The notes under the pieces are model-generated. The model had not been told where the DNA came from. It ran no database searches and was given only the letters and a program-made list of their open reading frames with translations. The position numbers and the translations under genes are program-made. This document shows positions 28,677 through 40,082 of a DNA stretch of 64,000 nucleotides, piece by piece (position 1 is the stretch's first letter; each line of letters begins with the position of its first letter). This stretch comes from Microbacterium ureisolvens (GTDB taxonomy: Bacteria > Actinomycetota > Actinomycetes > Actinomycetales > Microbacteriaceae). The stretch lies in assembly GCF_019511645.1 (NCBI RefSeq), contig NZ_JAEUAX010000003.1, forward strand, positions 124,001 through 188,000. Reading direction: 5' to 3'.

Positions 28677-29891
28677 GTGATCGTGGAGCACCTGAGTCTC
28701 GTCGACTTCCGCAACTATGCCGCCGCCGACGTCGAGCTCGGGCCTGGCCCCAACGTGTTCGTCGGCCGCAACGGCCAGGGCAAGACGAATCTGGCCGAGG
28801 CCATCGGCTTCTTCGCCACCCTCGGCTCGCACCGCGTCTCGAACGACGCACCGATGGTGCGCGACGGAGCGGACGCCGCGATCATCCGGGCCCGACTGGC
28901 CCACGGCGAGCGTCGCGTGCAGCTCGAGGCCCAGGTGAATCGGCAGGGTTCGAACAAGGCCCGCGTGAACGGTGCTCCGGTGAAGCCGGCGGAACTGCCT
29001 CGCTACGCGCAGGTCGTGCTCTTCGCCCCCGAAGACCTGCAGATCGTGCGCGGCGATCCGTCGGCGCGCCGCCGATTCGCCGATCAGCTCCTGGTGCAGC
29101 GCGCTCCGCGCATGGCCGGCGTGATCGCGGACTACGACCGCGTGCTCAAGCAGCGCACCGCGCTGCTGAAGTCGGCGAAGGCCCGCGGCATCCGCGGCGA
29201 CGCCCTCTCGACCCTCGACGTGTGGGACGACAAGCTCGTCTCGCTCGGCACACAGCTCATCGCGGCGCGCCTTGTGCTCGCCGCCGATCTCGCGACTCCG
29301 CTCGCGGCCGCGTACACCGCGATCGCCGGCGCCGACCACCAGCCCGAGATCGAGTGGGCGCTCTCGGTCGCGGGCGCCGATACCGGCGAGGACGCCGACG
29401 GCGGCTCGGCGGCCGCGTCATCCACGGCCGCGCACGCAGACGCCGGACGCACGGATGCCTCGACCAGCCGCATCGCGGAGCTCTTCCGTCAGGCGCTCTC
29501 GGCGAAGCGCGCATCCGAGCTCGAGCGCGGGCTCACGTTGGTCGGACCCCATCGCGACGACCTGCTGCTGCGCATCCGCGGTCTTCCGGTGAAGGGGTAC
29601 GCGTCGCATGGCGAGTCGTGGTCGGTCGCGCTCTCGCTGCGGCTGGCGTCCGCCGAGCTCCTGCGCGCCGACTCGCGCCTGGGCGATCCGGTGCTCATCC
29701 TCGACGACGTCTTCGCCGAGCTCGACACCGATCGCCGCGCCCGCTTGGCGCACCTCGCCGCCGACTACGAGCAGGTCGTGGTGACCGCCGCGGTCGAGGG
29801 CGATGTGCCGAAGGGGCTGCGGGCGCGGATGGTGCGGGTCGAGGCCGGTCGCATCGTGGGCCCCGTGGATGGCGAGGGCACGGATGCCTGA
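28677..29891 (+). CDS. recF: DNA replication/repair protein RecF
   Basis: This 404-residue SMC-like ATPase loads RecA at gapped DNA. Walker A is GRNGQGKTNLAEA. The ABC-type signature and Walker B lie near the C-terminus (SVALSLRLASAELL, PVLILDDVFAELD). An Ala/Asp/Ser-rich insertion at about residues 235–260 is a low-complexity loop. The start is GTG 28677, 49 bases after dnaN. The 6-phosphogluconate dehydrogenase gene often found between dnaN and recF in actinobacteria is absent. Confidence 0.95.
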   Translation: MIVEHLSLVDFRNYAAADVELGPGPNVFVGRNGQGKTNLAEAIGFFATLGSHRVSNDAPMVRDGADAAIIRARLAHGERRVQLEAQVNRQGSNKARVNGAPVKPAELPRYAQVVLFAPEDLQIVRGDPSARRRFADQLLVQRAPRMAGVIADYDRVLKQRTALLKSAKARGIRGDALSTLDVWDDKLVSLGTQLIAARLVLAADLATPLAAAYTAIAGADHQPEIEWALSVAGADTGEDADGGSAAASSTAAHADAGRTDASTSRIAELFRQALSAKRASELERGLTLVGPHRDDLLLRIRGLPVKGYASHGESWSVALSLRLASAELLRADSRLGDPVLILDDVFAELDTDRRARLAHLAADYEQVVVTAAVEGDVPKGLRARMVRVEAGRIVGPVDGEGTDA

Positions 29892-30444
29892 TCCACGTGT
29901 ACCCGAGCCTTCCGAGCGGCCGCGGGACGCCGCATCCGTTCCTGCTGCAGCTGCACCGCTCGATCGCACGGCTGTCCCCGAGACCATCTCGACCTACCTG
30001 CGCCTGCGCGGGCTCGAGCCCTCGGCCAGGTCGTACCGCAAGCGGCGGCGGCGCACCGCGGACGACGACAACATCCCGTTCGCCCCGGGACGCGACCCGC
30101 GCGGGGTGGGCGACGTGCTCGCCGATCTCACCCGGGAGGCCGGCTGGGACCCGCAGCTCGCGCGCGAAGACGTCGTGCGCGCGTGGGACCAGGTGGCCGG
30201 CGAAGACACCGCGAAGCACACCCGGCCGGTCGCGTTCTCGGACGGAACGCTCACCATCCGGGCCGACTCGACGGCATGGGCGAAGCAGCTCCAGTTGATG
30301 CGCGCGCAGATCCTCTCGGAGATCGTTCGCCGCTACCCCGAGGCGGGGGTCGATGCGGTCCGGTTCATCGGGCCGGACGTCCCCTCCTGGAAATGGGGTC
30401 CCAGAACGATTCCAGGGCGGGGTCCGCGCGATACCTACGGATAA
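29884..30444 (+). CDS. DUF721/DciA-like protein
   Basis: This 186-residue protein has a DUF721 domain in its C-terminal half (AWDQVAGEDTAKHTRPVAF, LTIRADSTAWAKQLQ). DUF721 includes DciA, the ancestral loader of the replicative helicase in bacteria lacking DnaC. Its place between recF and gyrB is conserved in actinobacteria. The ATG at 29884 overlaps the recF stop by 8 bases. The helicase-loading role here is inferred from the family. Confidence 0.88.
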   Translation: MPDPRVPEPSERPRDAASVPAAAAPLDRTAVPETISTYLRLRGLEPSARSYRKRRRRTADDDNIPFAPGRDPRGVGDVLADLTREAGWDPQLAREDVVRAWDQVAGEDTAKHTRPVAFSDGTLTIRADSTAWAKQLQLMRAQILSEIVRRYPEAGVDAVRFIGPDVPSWKWGPRTIPGRGPRDTYG

Positions 30445-30497
30445 GACACGTCGGGAGGCATCCAGGGGAATTTTATCCCGTTACAGGGGCGTAGAGC

Positions 30498-32608
<2,111 letters not shown>

Positions 32609-32660
32609 GGCTTCCCCAGGCTCAGAGACCGCGGTTCACAAAGAAGACGAGATAACAGAC

Positions 32661-35306
32661 ATGGCAGAAGACGAGCGTCCCGACGTGAACGCCGAGCACG
32701 ACCACGGTCGCATCGACCAGGTGGACCTGCAGCTCGAGATGCAGCGCAGCTACCTGGATTACGCGATGGCCGTCATCATCGGCCGCGCGCTCCCCGACGT
32801 GCGCGACGGCCTGAAGCCGGTGCACCGCCGCGTGATCTACGGCATGTACGACGGCGGTTTCCGTCCCGACAAGTCGTTCTCGAAGTGCGCGCGCGTCGTC
32901 GGCGAGGTCATGGGTCAGTACCACCCCCACGGTGACACCGCGATCTACGACGCCCTCGTCCGACTGGTGCAGCCGTGGTCGCTGCGCTACCCGCTCGCGC
33001 AGGGGCAGGGTAACTTCGGCTCGCCCGGCAACATGGGCGCCGCCGCCCCGCGCTACACCGAGACGAAGATGGCTCAGCTCGCGCTCGAGATGGTGCGCGA
33101 CATCGAGGAAGAGACCGTCGACTTCCACGACAACTACGACGGTCAGACCCAGGAGCCGTCGGTGCTGCCGGCGCGTTTCCCGAACCTGCTCGTCAACGGC
33201 TCCGTCGGCATCGCCGTCGGCATGGCGACCAACATCCCGCCCCACAACCTCCGTGAGGTCGCCGCCGGGGCACTGTGGGCGCTCGAGCACCCCGAGGCGT
33301 CGCGCGAAGAGCTGCTCGATGCGCTCATGGAGCGCATCCCCGGGCCGGACTTCCCGACCGGCGCGCAGATCCTGGGCACCAAGGGCATCCGCGAGGCGTA
33401 CCGCACCGGCCGCGGCTCCATCACGATGCGCGCCGTCGTCGCCATCGAAGAGATCCAGGGCCGCACCTGCCTGGTCATCACCGAACTGCCGTACCAGGTC
33501 AACCCCGACAACCTCGCGGTCAAGATCGGCGACCTCGCCCGTGACGGCAAGATCACCGGCATCGCCGACATCCGCGACGAGACCTCGGACCGCACCGGTC
33601 AGCGCCTCGTGGTGGTGCTGAAACGGGATGCCGTCGCGAAGGTCGTGCTGAACAACCTGTACAAGCACACCCAGCTGCAGGAGAACTTCGGCGCCAACAT
33701 GCTCGCGATCGTCGACAACGTGCCGCGCACGCTGTCGCTCGACGGATTCGTCACGCTGTGGCTCGATCACCAGATCGACGTCATCGTCCGCCGCACCGGC
33801 TTCCGCCTGCGCAAGGCCGAAGAGCGCATGCACATCCTCCGCGGCTACCTCAAGGCGCTCGATGCGCTGGACGAGGTCATCGCGCTGATCCGCCGCTCGC
33901 CCAACGCGCAGGAGGCGAACGAGGGACTGCAGAAGCTCCTCGACGTCGACGAAGCGCAGGCCGATGCGATCCTCCAGCTGCAGCTGCGCCGCCTCGCGGC
34001 CCTCGAGCGGCAGAAGATCATCGACGAGGCCGCCGAGCTCGAGCTGCAGATCGCGGACTACCAGGAGATCCTGGCCACCCCGCAGCGTCAGCGCGACATC
34101 ATCCGCGAGGAGCTCACGGCGATCGTCGACAAGTTCGGCGACGAGCGCCGCACGCACATCCTCCACGGGTTCGACGGCGACATGTCGATGGAAGACCTGA
34201 TCCCTGAAGAGGAGATGGTCATCTCGGTGACGCGCGACGGCTACATCAAGCGCACCCGCAGCGACAACTACCGCCAGCAGCACCGCGGCGGCAAGGGCGT
34301 GAAGGGCGCGCAGCTGCGCGCCGACGATGTCGTCGAGCACTTCTTCGTCACCACGACCCACCACTGGCTGCTGTTCTTCACGAACAAGGGCCGCGTGTAC
34401 CGCTCGAAGGCGTACGAGGTGCCGGAGGCCGGGCGCGACGCGAAGGGCCAGCACGTCGCGAACCTCCTCGCACTCCAGCCCGACGAGGAGATCGCGCAGA
34501 TCCTCGACATCCGCGACTACTCCGTCGCGACCTACCTCGTGCTGGCGACCCGCAGCGGACTCGTCAAGAAGACGCGCCTCACCGAGTACGACACGAACCG
34601 TCAGGGCGGCATCATCGCCATCAAGATCCGCGGCCAGGTCCCCGAGGACGGCGACGAGGTCGAGGCCGGTCCCGAGGACGAGGTGGTCAGCGCGCTGCTG
34701 GTCGACGAGGGCGACGACATCCTCCTCATCAGCCGCCACGGCATGTCCCTGCGCTTCTCGGCGACCGATTCGGCGCTGCGGCCGATGGGCCGGTCGACCT
34801 CCGGCGTGAAGGGAATGGACTTCCGCGCCGGCGACAGCCTGCTCTCGGCGTCGGTCGCGACCGACGACGGCTACGTCTTCGTCGTGACCGAGGGCGGGTA
34901 CGCCAAGCGCACCGCGGTCGACCAGTACCGCATGCAGAATCGCGGCGGATTGGGCATCAAGGTGGCCAAGCTGAGCGAGGATCGCGGCGATCTCGCGGGC
35001 GGTCTCATCGTCTCCGAGGACGACGAGGTCTTGGTGGTTCTTGCCAGCGGCAAGGTGGTACGCTCTGCCGTGGCCGAGGTCCCCGCCAAGGGCAGAGACA
35101 CGATGGGTGTCGTGTTCGCCCGCTCCAGCGACGACGATCGCATCATCGCGATCGCGCGCAACGGCGAACGCGGCCTCGCAGAAGAATCCGAGGATGCATC
35201 CACCGACGGCGTCGACGCGGCACCGTCGTCCGAGACCCCCCTCCAGACCGACACTCTCGGATCGGATGCCTCGCCCCAGACCCCCGAAGAGAGCACTGAC
35301 GCATGA
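32661..35306 (+). CDS. gyrA: DNA gyrase subunit A
   Basis: This 881-residue subunit carries the catalytic Tyr in [13 protein letters not shown] (about Y132) and the quinolone-region sequence [14 protein letters not shown] (T93 at the E. coli S83 position, D97 at D87). A GyrA-box-like [10 protein letters not shown] starts the six-bladed C-terminal domain that wraps DNA. The acidic, Ser/Thr-rich C-terminal tail (last 40 residues) is variable. Its stop overlaps the DUF3566 start by 4 bases (ATGA). Confidence 0.97.
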   Translation: MAEDERPDVNAEHDHGRIDQVDLQLEMQRSYLDYAMAVIIGRALPDVRDGLKPVHRRVIYGMYDGGFRPDKSFSKCARVVGEVMGQYHPHGDTAIYDALVRLVQPWSLRYPLAQGQGNFGSPGNMGAAAPRYTETKMAQLALEMVRDIEEETVDFHDNYDGQTQEPSVLPARFPNLLVNGSVGIAVGMATNIPPHNLREVAAGALWALEHPEASREELLDALMERIPGPDFPTGAQILGTKGIREAYRTGRGSITMRAVVAIEEIQGRTCLVITELPYQVNPDNLAVKIGDLARDGKITGIADIRDETSDRTGQRLVVVLKRDAVAKVVLNNLYKHTQLQENFGANMLAIVDNVPRTLSLDGFVTLWLDHQIDVIVRRTGFRLRKAEERMHILRGYLKALDALDEVIALIRRSPNAQEANEGLQKLLDVDEAQADAILQLQLRRLAALERQKIIDEAAELELQIADYQEILATPQRQRDIIREELTAIVDKFGDERRTHILHGFDGDMSMEDLIPEEEMVISVTRDGYIKRTRSDNYRQQHRGGKGVKGAQLRADDVVEHFFVTTTHHWLLFFTNKGRVYRSKAYEVPEAGRDAKGQHVANLLALQPDEEIAQILDIRDYSVATYLVLATRSGLVKKTRLTEYDTNRQGGIIAIKIRGQVPEDGDEVEAGPEDEVVSALLVDEGDDILLISRHGMSLRFSATDSALRPMGRSTSGVKGMDFRAGDSLLSASVATDDGYVFVVTEGGYAKRTAVDQYRMQNRGGLGIKVAKLSEDRGDLAGGLIVSEDDEVLVVLASGKVVRSAVAEVPAKGRDTMGVVFARSSDDDRIIAIARNGERGLAEESEDASTDGVDAAPSSETPLQTDTLGSDASPQTPEESTDA

Positions 35307-35707
35307 GCACGGTAGCCGACAAGCTCGCCAAGAAATCGAGTCACAAGACCAGCGCGAAGCAGGTTCGCCTGCGCCTGGTGTACGTGGACTTCTGGTCCGC
35401 AGTGAAGCTGTCCTTCCTCGCCGCGATCGCCATCGCGGTGGTGACGGTCGTGGCGTTCGTGATGGTCTTCCTGGTGGTGCAGACCACCGGCCTGATCGCG
35501 AAGGCCGACGAGTTCTTCTCGAGCTTCTCCGATGGCAGCATCCTGCTGTCGCAGTTCGTGAGCTTCCCGCAGGTGCTCGCCTTCTCGGCCGTCGTCGCCA
35601 TCCTGAACCTCGTGGTCGTGACGGTGCTCGGCGCCGTGATCGCGGGCATCTACAACCTCGCGGTCAAGGTGACCGGCGGCCTCCTGGTCGGCTTCACCTC
35701 GAACTGA
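35303..35707 (+). CDS. DUF3566 transmembrane protein
   Basis: This 134-residue membrane protein has a basic N-terminus ([19 protein letters not shown]) and two membrane helices ([20 protein letters not shown] and [20 protein letters not shown]) flanking a small extracellular loop. DUF3566 genes are conserved directly after gyrA in actinobacteria. Function is unknown; Mycobacterium homologues have been linked to the cell envelope or division, which I treat as tentative. It is translationally coupled to gyrA by ATGA overlap. Confidence 0.9.
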   Translation: MSTVADKLAKKSSHKTSAKQVRLRLVYVDFWSAVKLSFLAAIAIAVVTVVAFVMVFLVVQTTGLIAKADEFFSSFSDGSILLSQFVSFPQVLAFSAVVAILNLVVVTVLGAVIAGIYNLAVKVTGGLLVGFTSN

Positions 35708-35714
35708 CGCACTG

Positions 35715-35761
35715 GCCGAGCGCCGGCATCCGTGATTCGATTCCGGATGCCGGCGCTCGGC
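35715..35761. terminator. 18-bp perfect hairpin after gyrBA–DUF3566
   Basis: Arms 35715–35732 and 35744–35761 are exact reverse complements (GCCGAGCGCCGGCATCCG) around an 11-base loop. It lies 8 bases after the DUF3566 stop and 10 bases before the convergent VIT gene end, so it probably terminates both. There is no T-tract. The arms contain the GCATCC/GGATGC hexamer that is frequent in this window. Confidence 0.75.
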
Positions 35762-35770
35762 GTCTGCGCA

Positions 35771-36484
35771 CTACACCACGGTGGTGCCGAGCAGGGTGCC
35801 GATGAGCCACGTGGCGGCGAGGGCGAGCGCGCCGCCGAGCACGAGGCGGGTGGCCGCACGCCCCTTCGGAGCACCGCCGAGGTGGGCGGAGACCGTGCCG
35901 GTCGCGGCCAGCGCAACGAGCACGGCGACGAAGGTCACCGGCACGCGCCACTCGGGCGGCGGGAGCAGGATCGCCAGGAGCGGGAGCAACGCGCCCAGGG
36001 TGAACGCGATCGCGGAGGAGACCGCTGCATGCCACGGGTTGACGAGATCGTCCTGGTCGATGTGCAGCTCCACCTCGAGGTGGGCGGACAGGGCGTCGTG
36101 CGCCGTGAGCTCCTGCGCCACCTGACGGGCTGTCGCGTCGGTCAGGCCACGGTCGCGGTAGAGCTGGGTCAGTTCCTCGAGCTCCGCGTCGGGCATGTCG
36201 CGCAATTCACCGCTCTCCTTGGCGATGAGCGCCCGCTCCGTGTCGCGCTGACTGCTGACGGAGACGTACTCCCCCAGAGCCATCGAGATGGCGCCGCCGA
36301 CGAGGCCGGCGATGCCGGCGGTGAAGAGCGCACCGGTGTTCGTCGTGGCCCCCGCCACGCCGACGACGAGGGCCGCGACCGAGACGATGCCGTCGTTCGC
36401 CCCCAGAACTCCGGCGCGCAGCCAGTTGAGCCGTTGTCCGAGTCCGACGCCGTGCGGTTCGCCGGGGTGAGAAATCCGCGCCAC
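35771..36484 (-). CDS. VIT1/CCC1-family membrane protein
   Basis: This protein of about 237 residues has five hydrophobic helices and the VIT family core: GVLGANDGIVSVAALVVGVA, then GAISMALGEYVSVSSQRDTE, a cytoplasmic metal-binding helical segment rich in Glu, and three C-terminal helices. Eukaryotic VIT1/CCC1 export Fe2+ or Mn2+; bacterial members are presumed metal transporters. The start is uncertain; I chose GTG 36484 because longer frames read through the antisense of tRNA-Ile. No clear ribosome-binding site is visible. Confidence 0.85.
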   Translation of the reverse strand: MARISHPGEPHGVGLGQRLNWLRAGVLGANDGIVSVAALVVGVAGATTNTGALFTAGIAGLVGGAISMALGEYVSVSSQRDTERALIAKESGELRDMPDAELEELTQLYRDRGLTDATARQVAQELTAHDALSAHLEVELHIDQDDLVNPWHAAVSSAIAFTLGALLPLLAILLPPPEWRVPVTFVAVLVALAATGTVSAHLGGAPKGRAATRLVLGGALALAATWLIGTLLGTTVV

Positions 36485-36571
36485 GAGCCCAGTCAACCAG
36501 GCCGATTCGTGAAATCGCGATTCGTCGGGTAAAGTCTTGGAGGTTGCGGAGCGCAGGTTCCGCAGACAAAC

Positions 36572-36645
36572 GGGGCTATAGCTCAGGCGGTTAGAGCGCT
36601 TCACTGATAATGAAGAGGTCCCAGGTTCAAGTCCTGGTAGCCCCA
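36572..36645 (+). tRNA. tRNA-Ile (GAT anticodon)
   Basis: This 74-nt cloverleaf has acceptor GGGGCTA / TAGCCCC, D-arm AGCTCAGGCGGTTAGAGC, anticodon stem CTTCA / TGAAG with loop CTGATAA (anticodon GAT), and T-arm GGTTCAAGTCC. The 3' CCA is not encoded. tRNA-Ala follows 11 bases later. Confidence 0.97.
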
Positions 36646-36656
36646 CCGTAAGCCCC

Positions 36657-36729
36657 GGGGCCTTAGCTCAGTTGGTAGAGCGCCTGCTTTGCAAGCAGGA
36701 TGTCAGGAGTTCGAATCTCCTAGGCTCCA
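36657..36729 (+). tRNA. tRNA-Ala (TGC anticodon)
   Basis: This 73-nt cloverleaf has acceptor GGGGCCT / AGGCTCC, anticodon stem CCTGC / GCAGG around a loop containing TGC, and T-arm AGTTCGAATCT. CCA is not encoded. The Ile–Ala pair stands alone here, without an rRNA operon. Confidence 0.97.
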
Positions 36730-36736
36730 CAGACAC

Positions 36737-36768
36737 GAAGCCGGTTCCGAGAGGGACCGGCTTCTGCG
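36737..36768 (+). terminator. Terminator after tRNA-Ile/tRNA-Ala
   Basis: A 12-bp stem GAAGCCGGTTCC / GGGACCGGCTTC (one G·T pair) with a short loop follows the tRNA pair by 7 bases and precedes the Nudix gene. Confidence 0.8.
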
Positions 36769-36802
36769 TTCTCCCGGGAGTCCTGCGCAGTTAGGGTGAA
36801 GC

Positions 36803-37243
36803 ATGGACCTGCGTGTCGCGGCGTACGCGGTGATCGTCGACGATGACGACCGTCTGCTGCTCGCGCACTGGAACGAGGGTCGTCGCGCCGCGTGGACGAT
36901 GCCCGGCGGCGGGCTCGAGCCCGGTGAGGACCCCGAGAGCGCCGCGCGCCGTGAGGTCAAGGAAGAGACCGGCTATCGGGTCGAGATCGACGGGCTTCTC
37001 GGCATCCATTCCCGCGTGATCCCCCCGGGCCGCAGGCTCCGACCCGGTGCGAGCCTTCCCCTGCACACGCTGCGCATCGTCTACCGCGCCCGCATCACGG
37101 GCGGGAGGCTCCGCAACGAGACCGGCGGCTCGACCGACCGCGCCGAGTGGTTCCCGCTGGCGGAGGTGCGCGCCCTCCAGCGGGTCAAGCTGGTCGATAT
37201 CGCCCTCGATATGGCGGGGATCCAACTGCCGCCGGCGGACTGA
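36803..37243 (+). CDS. Nudix hydrolase
   Basis: This 146-residue protein carries a complete Nudix box, GGGLEPGEDPESAARREVKE followed by ETGY, matching GX5EX7REUXEEXGU. Nudix enzymes hydrolyse nucleoside diphosphates linked to another group, using Mg2+ held by the Glu residues of the box. The substrate is not predictable. It stands alone downstream of the tRNA terminator and ends 16 bases from the convergent YbaK-like gene. Confidence 0.92.
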   Translation: MDLRVAAYAVIVDDDDRLLLAHWNEGRRAAWTMPGGGLEPGEDPESAARREVKEETGYRVEIDGLLGIHSRVIPPGRRLRPGASLPLHTLRIVYRARITGGRLRNETGGSTDRAEWFPLAEVRALQRVKLVDIALDMAGIQLPPAD

Positions 37244-37258
37244 CGGGGACGGATGCCG

Positions 37259-37756
37259 TCAACCGATGGGCTGTGAGATGTCGGCGACCGTCGCACCGTA
37301 GGCCGCGATGAGCGCGTCGGCGTCGACGAACATGCTGTAGCCGTGCGCTCCCGCCCCCATCGCGATCCGCTGACCCACGATCTCGCTGTCGGCGTAGATC
37401 GGCCAGTCGTGCGTGCTGCCTAGCGGCACGATCGTGCCCCGCTCATAGCCGGTGGCCGCCAGGGCGCGCGCCGGATCGGGCAGCTGAAGCTTGTTGACGC
37501 CCACCACGGCGCGCAGCTTCGGCCACGAGATCGCACGGTCCCCCGGGATCAGGGCGAACAGGTAGGTGTCGTCGCTGCGCTTGACGACGAGCGTCTTCAC
37601 GATGCCCGAAGGCGGGATGCCGAGGATCGCGGCAGCCTCCGGCAGACTGTTCGCCGCCGGACGCTCCCGGATCTCGACGTCGAGGCCGCGCTGGGCGGCC
37701 GCCGCGCGGACGCGGTCGACTCCGGTCAGAGCCTCACCCGTGGCGGGCTCAGGCAT
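37259..37756 (-). CDS. YbaK/ProX-like aminoacyl-tRNA deacylase domain protein
   Basis: This 165-residue single-domain protein of the YbaK/EbsC family has the central GIPPSGIVKTLVVK with a Lys expected near the active site, then DRAISWPKLRAVVG and GYERGTIVPLGS. Family members hydrolyse mischarged tRNAs such as Cys-tRNA-Pro. The start ATG 37756 overlaps the stop of the upstream gene by 8 bases, implying coupling. The exact tRNA substrate is unknown. Confidence 0.88.
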   Translation of the reverse strand: MPEPATGEALTGVDRVRAAAAQRGLDVEIRERPAANSLPEAAAILGIPPSGIVKTLVVKRSDDTYLFALIPGDRAISWPKLRAVVGVNKLQLPDPARALAATGYERGTIVPLGSTHDWPIYADSEIVGQRIAMGAGAHGYSMFVDADALIAAYGATVADISQPIG

Positions 37757-38264
37757 CCGGCGCGCGCAGCGGGTCGTCAGCGACCCAGAGCTCGTCGTCG
37801 GCGCGCAGCGTCTGCCACGCGGCGTACAGCACGCCGACCGCGGCGGCGACGCCCAGGATGATGGCGATGACGCCGCCGGCGCCGATGCCCTTCTTGGCCG
37901 GGACCGGCGCGGCCTTCGTCCACGACGATGGGAGGCTGAACCCGCGCCCGGAGGAGAGGTGCGAGCGCTGCTCGTTGGCGGCATCCCACACCGACAGCGC
38001 GGAGCCGACCACGGCGCCCGCTGCCGGGATGACGGTGCGGTTGACGACGTTGCGGCCCTTGTCGACGTAGGGTGCGGCGTACTTGTCGTAGCCGGCCTGC
38101 ACCTGCGGCTTGACCTGCTCCCGCCCGTAGTTGCCGAGCTGCCGGCTCGCTTCCCGTGCGATGCCGGCGGCCTCGCCGACCAGGATCTGCTGGGCCTCCC
38201 ACAGGTTTCCGGCCTGCTTCTGCAGCTTGTGGAGTTCCTTCTTGCGCTTGCGGCTGAGGCTCAC
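37749..38264 (-). CDS. Hypothetical DNA- or membrane-associated protein with one C-terminal helix
   Basis: This 171-residue protein begins with a very basic segment (SLSRKRKKELHKLQKQAG), continues as an amphipathic helical region, and has one membrane helix near the C-terminus (GAGGVIAIILGVAAAVGVLY) ending in an acidic tail. I recognise no domain, though similar proteins are common in Microbacteriaceae near this YbaK gene. The GTG at 38264 follows GGGAGGG at ideal spacing. It is translated together with the YbaK-like gene. The topology suggests a cytoplasmic basic region anchored by its C-terminus. Confidence 0.82.
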   Translation of the reverse strand: MSLSRKRKKELHKLQKQAGNLWEAQQILVGEAAGIAREASRQLGNYGREQVKPQVQAGYDKYAAPYVDKGRNVVNRTVIPAAGAVVGSALSVWDAANEQRSHLSSGRGFSLPSSWTKAAPVPAKKGIGAGGVIAIILGVAAAVGVLYAAWQTLRADDELWVADDPLRAPDA

Positions 38265-38360
38265 GGTTGCCCTCCCTGTCGTGGGGATGTCGGTCTCTTC
38301 ATCTTGCCAGACCGCCGCTCGGACGGGAGGGGTTGCAGGGAACTCTGAGACAATGTAGGA

Positions 38361-38933
38361 ATGCCGCTTCACACTGCTGTCGCAACGATCCACACCAACT
38401 ACGGCGACATCGTCGTCAATCTCTTCGGCGACCAGGCTCCTCGCACCGTGCAGAACTTCATCGGCCTGTCCGACGGTTCGCAGGCGTGGACGCACCCGGC
38501 GACCGGCAAGCCGGGCGAAGGCCCGCTGTACAAGGACGTCATCTTCCACCGCATCATCTCGGGCTTCATGATCCAGGGCGGCGACCCGCTCGGTCAGGGC
38601 GTGGGCGGTCCGGGCTACAACTTCAACGACGAGATCAACGGCGAGCTCACGTTCACCGAGCCGTACAAGCTCGCCATGGCCAACGCGGGCCTGCGCCGCA
38701 ACGCCATCACCGGCAAGCCCGAGGGCACCAACGGCTCGCAGTTCTTCATCACCGTCCCGGGCCAGGGCGGCCGCGGGCCCGAGTGGCTGCAGGGCAAGCA
38801 CACCATCTTCGGCGAGGTCGCCGACGATGCCTCGAAGGCCGTCGTCGACACCATCAGCGACGTGCCGACCGCGGCCGGCGATCGCCCGATCGAGCCCGTC
38901 GTCATCCAGTCGATCGACATCGCCACGGTCTGA
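38361..38933 (+). CDS. Cyclophilin-type peptidylprolyl isomerase
   Basis: This 190-residue cytosolic cyclophilin catalyses cis–trans isomerisation of Xaa-Pro bonds. The active-site features are FHRIISGFMIQGGDP (catalytic Arg), ANAGLRRNAITGKPEGTNGS with GSQFFITV, and KHTIFGEV. No signal peptide is present. It corresponds to the PpiA gene kept near gyrA in many actinobacteria. A strong stem-loop follows the stop. Confidence 0.95.
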   Translation: MPLHTAVATIHTNYGDIVVNLFGDQAPRTVQNFIGLSDGSQAWTHPATGKPGEGPLYKDVIFHRIISGFMIQGGDPLGQGVGGPGYNFNDEINGELTFTEPYKLAMANAGLRRNAITGKPEGTNGSQFFITVPGQGGRGPEWLQGKHTIFGEVADDASKAVVDTISDVPTAAGDRPIEPVVIQSIDIATV

Positions 38934-38946
38934 GCGCATCGCGCCA

Positions 38947-38979
38947 CCGGGTCCGGAGCACGCGCTGCCCCGGACCCGG
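38947..38979. terminator. Stem-loop after the cyclophilin gene
   Basis: CCGGGTCCGG (38947–38956) and CCGGACCCGG (38970–38979) form a perfect 10-bp stem with a 13-base loop, 14 bases after the stop. There is no T-tract, so termination is likely but not certain. Confidence 0.55.
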
Positions 38980-39022
38980 ACATCCGCATCCCTGAGCCCG
39001 GCGAGACAGAGACGGGGCCCGC

Positions 39023-39916
39023 GTGAGCACGCAGGACTTCCAGCGCAACCGCGAAAACTTCTGCTATCGGCATCCCGACCGACAGAGCTTCGTGCTCTGC
39101 CAGCGATGCCTGCGCACGATCTGCCCGGAGTGCCAGACGCCCGGTGCGGTCGGGGTCATCTGCCCCGAGTGCCTCCGCGACCAGCAGAAGGCGCAGTCGC
39201 CGGCGCAGAAGAAGGCCGAACGGCGGTGGTCTCGCCCGCGCGCGATGTCGGCGTCGTCCGGTCAGCCCGTGGTGACCTACACGATCATCGCGATCACCGT
39301 CTTCGTGTATCTGCTCACCCTCATCCCGGGCGGGTTCGGCGACACCGTGTCGCAATGGCTCCTCTATTGGGCTCCCCTGCTGTACCCCGACATCCAGGGC
39401 ACGTTCGAACCGTGGCGTCTGCTGACGGTCTCCCTCGTGCATTCGGGCATCTGGCATGTGGGACTCAACATGCTCGCCCTGTGGATGATCGGACGCAGCC
39501 TCGAGCCCCTTCTCGGCCGCTGGCGGTTCCTCACGCTGTACCTGCTGAGCGCGCTGGGCGGCTCGGTCGCCGTCACGCTCCTGTCGTTCACGACCCCCGT
39601 GGTAGGGGCATCGGGGGCCATCTTCGGCCTGTTCGGAGCCCTCCTCGTGATCGGTCGTCACATCGGCGCCAACATCGCCGGCATTGCGCTGGTACTCGGA
39701 ATCAACCTCGTGATCGGGTTCATTCCCGGATTCAACGTGTCGTGGCAGGCCCATGTCGGCGGACTCGTCGTCGGCGTGCTCGTCGCCTTCATCTACACGC
39801 GCACGCGTGCGGTCCGCCAGCGCGGCTTGCAGATCGGCCTGCTCGTCGCCGTCGGCGCGGGACTGGTCGCACTGCTGTTCGTGCCGGTCCTCCTCCCCGG
39901 CCTCGTCATCCTCTGA
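39023..39916 (+). CDS. Rhomboid intramembrane serine protease with N-terminal zinc-binding motif
   Basis: This 297-residue protein starts with a B-box-like Cys/His cluster (CYRHPDRQSFVLCQRCLRT, then CPEC and CPECLRDQQ), followed by six or seven membrane helices. The rhomboid catalytic Ser lies in GASGAIFGLFGA and the His in WQAHVGGLVVG; the HSGIWHVGLNMLALW segment of TM2 is also typical. Rhomboids cleave membrane helices, but the bacterial substrate is unknown. The start is GTG 39023. It follows the cyclophilin gene after a stem-loop. Confidence 0.93.
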   Translation: MSTQDFQRNRENFCYRHPDRQSFVLCQRCLRTICPECQTPGAVGVICPECLRDQQKAQSPAQKKAERRWSRPRAMSASSGQPVVTYTIIAITVFVYLLTLIPGGFGDTVSQWLLYWAPLLYPDIQGTFEPWRLLTVSLVHSGIWHVGLNMLALWMIGRSLEPLLGRWRFLTLYLLSALGGSVAVTLLSFTTPVVGASGAIFGLFGALLVIGRHIGANIAGIALVLGINLVIGFIPGFNVSWQAHVGGLVVGVLVAFIYTRTRAVRQRGLQIGLLVAVGAGLVALLFVPVLLPGLVIL

Positions 39917-40034
39917 ACAGAGTTATCCACAGGCTCATCCACACCCTGGGGAGAATGACACCGGTGTAATTCACAGGTGTTAACAGAGTTGTTAACAACT
40001 CCGGATCGGCCGGGTCGACAGCATCCGGGTATGG
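39917..40034. promoter_or_regulatory. Gene-free stretch with DnaA-box-like sites and a 16-bp palindrome
   Basis: TTATCCACA (39923–39931) is a perfect DnaA box and TCATCCACA (39935–39943) differs by one base, both in the same orientation. Forty bases further on, GAGTTGTTAACAACTC (39986–40001) is a perfect 16-bp palindrome with a second GTTAAC beside it. The stretch is AT-richer than its surroundings. It may titrate DnaA or bind a regulator; neither role is shown. Confidence 0.5.
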
Positions 40035-40067
40035 AAAAACCCCGGTCGTCATAGACCGGGGTTTCTC
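40035..40067. terminator. Bidirectional terminator before crgA
   Basis: AAACCCCGGTC / GACCGGGGTTT forms a perfect 11-bp stem around a 6-base loop, with A-tract and T-tract on either side. It can serve the rhomboid gene and the convergent crgA. Confidence 0.9.
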
Positions 40068-40082
40068 TCTCGAAGTGTGTCG

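Noticed and set aside
36485..36646. N-terminal extension of the VIT protein beginning MGLPGLEPGTSSL
   Set aside because: This is the antisense translation of tRNA-Ile, a common annotation artefact.
40015..40067. Attenuator or riboswitch upstream of the sortase gene
   Set aside because: The stem-loop is a plain bidirectional terminator between the rhomboid gene and the convergent crgA; the sortase starts on the far side of crgA.
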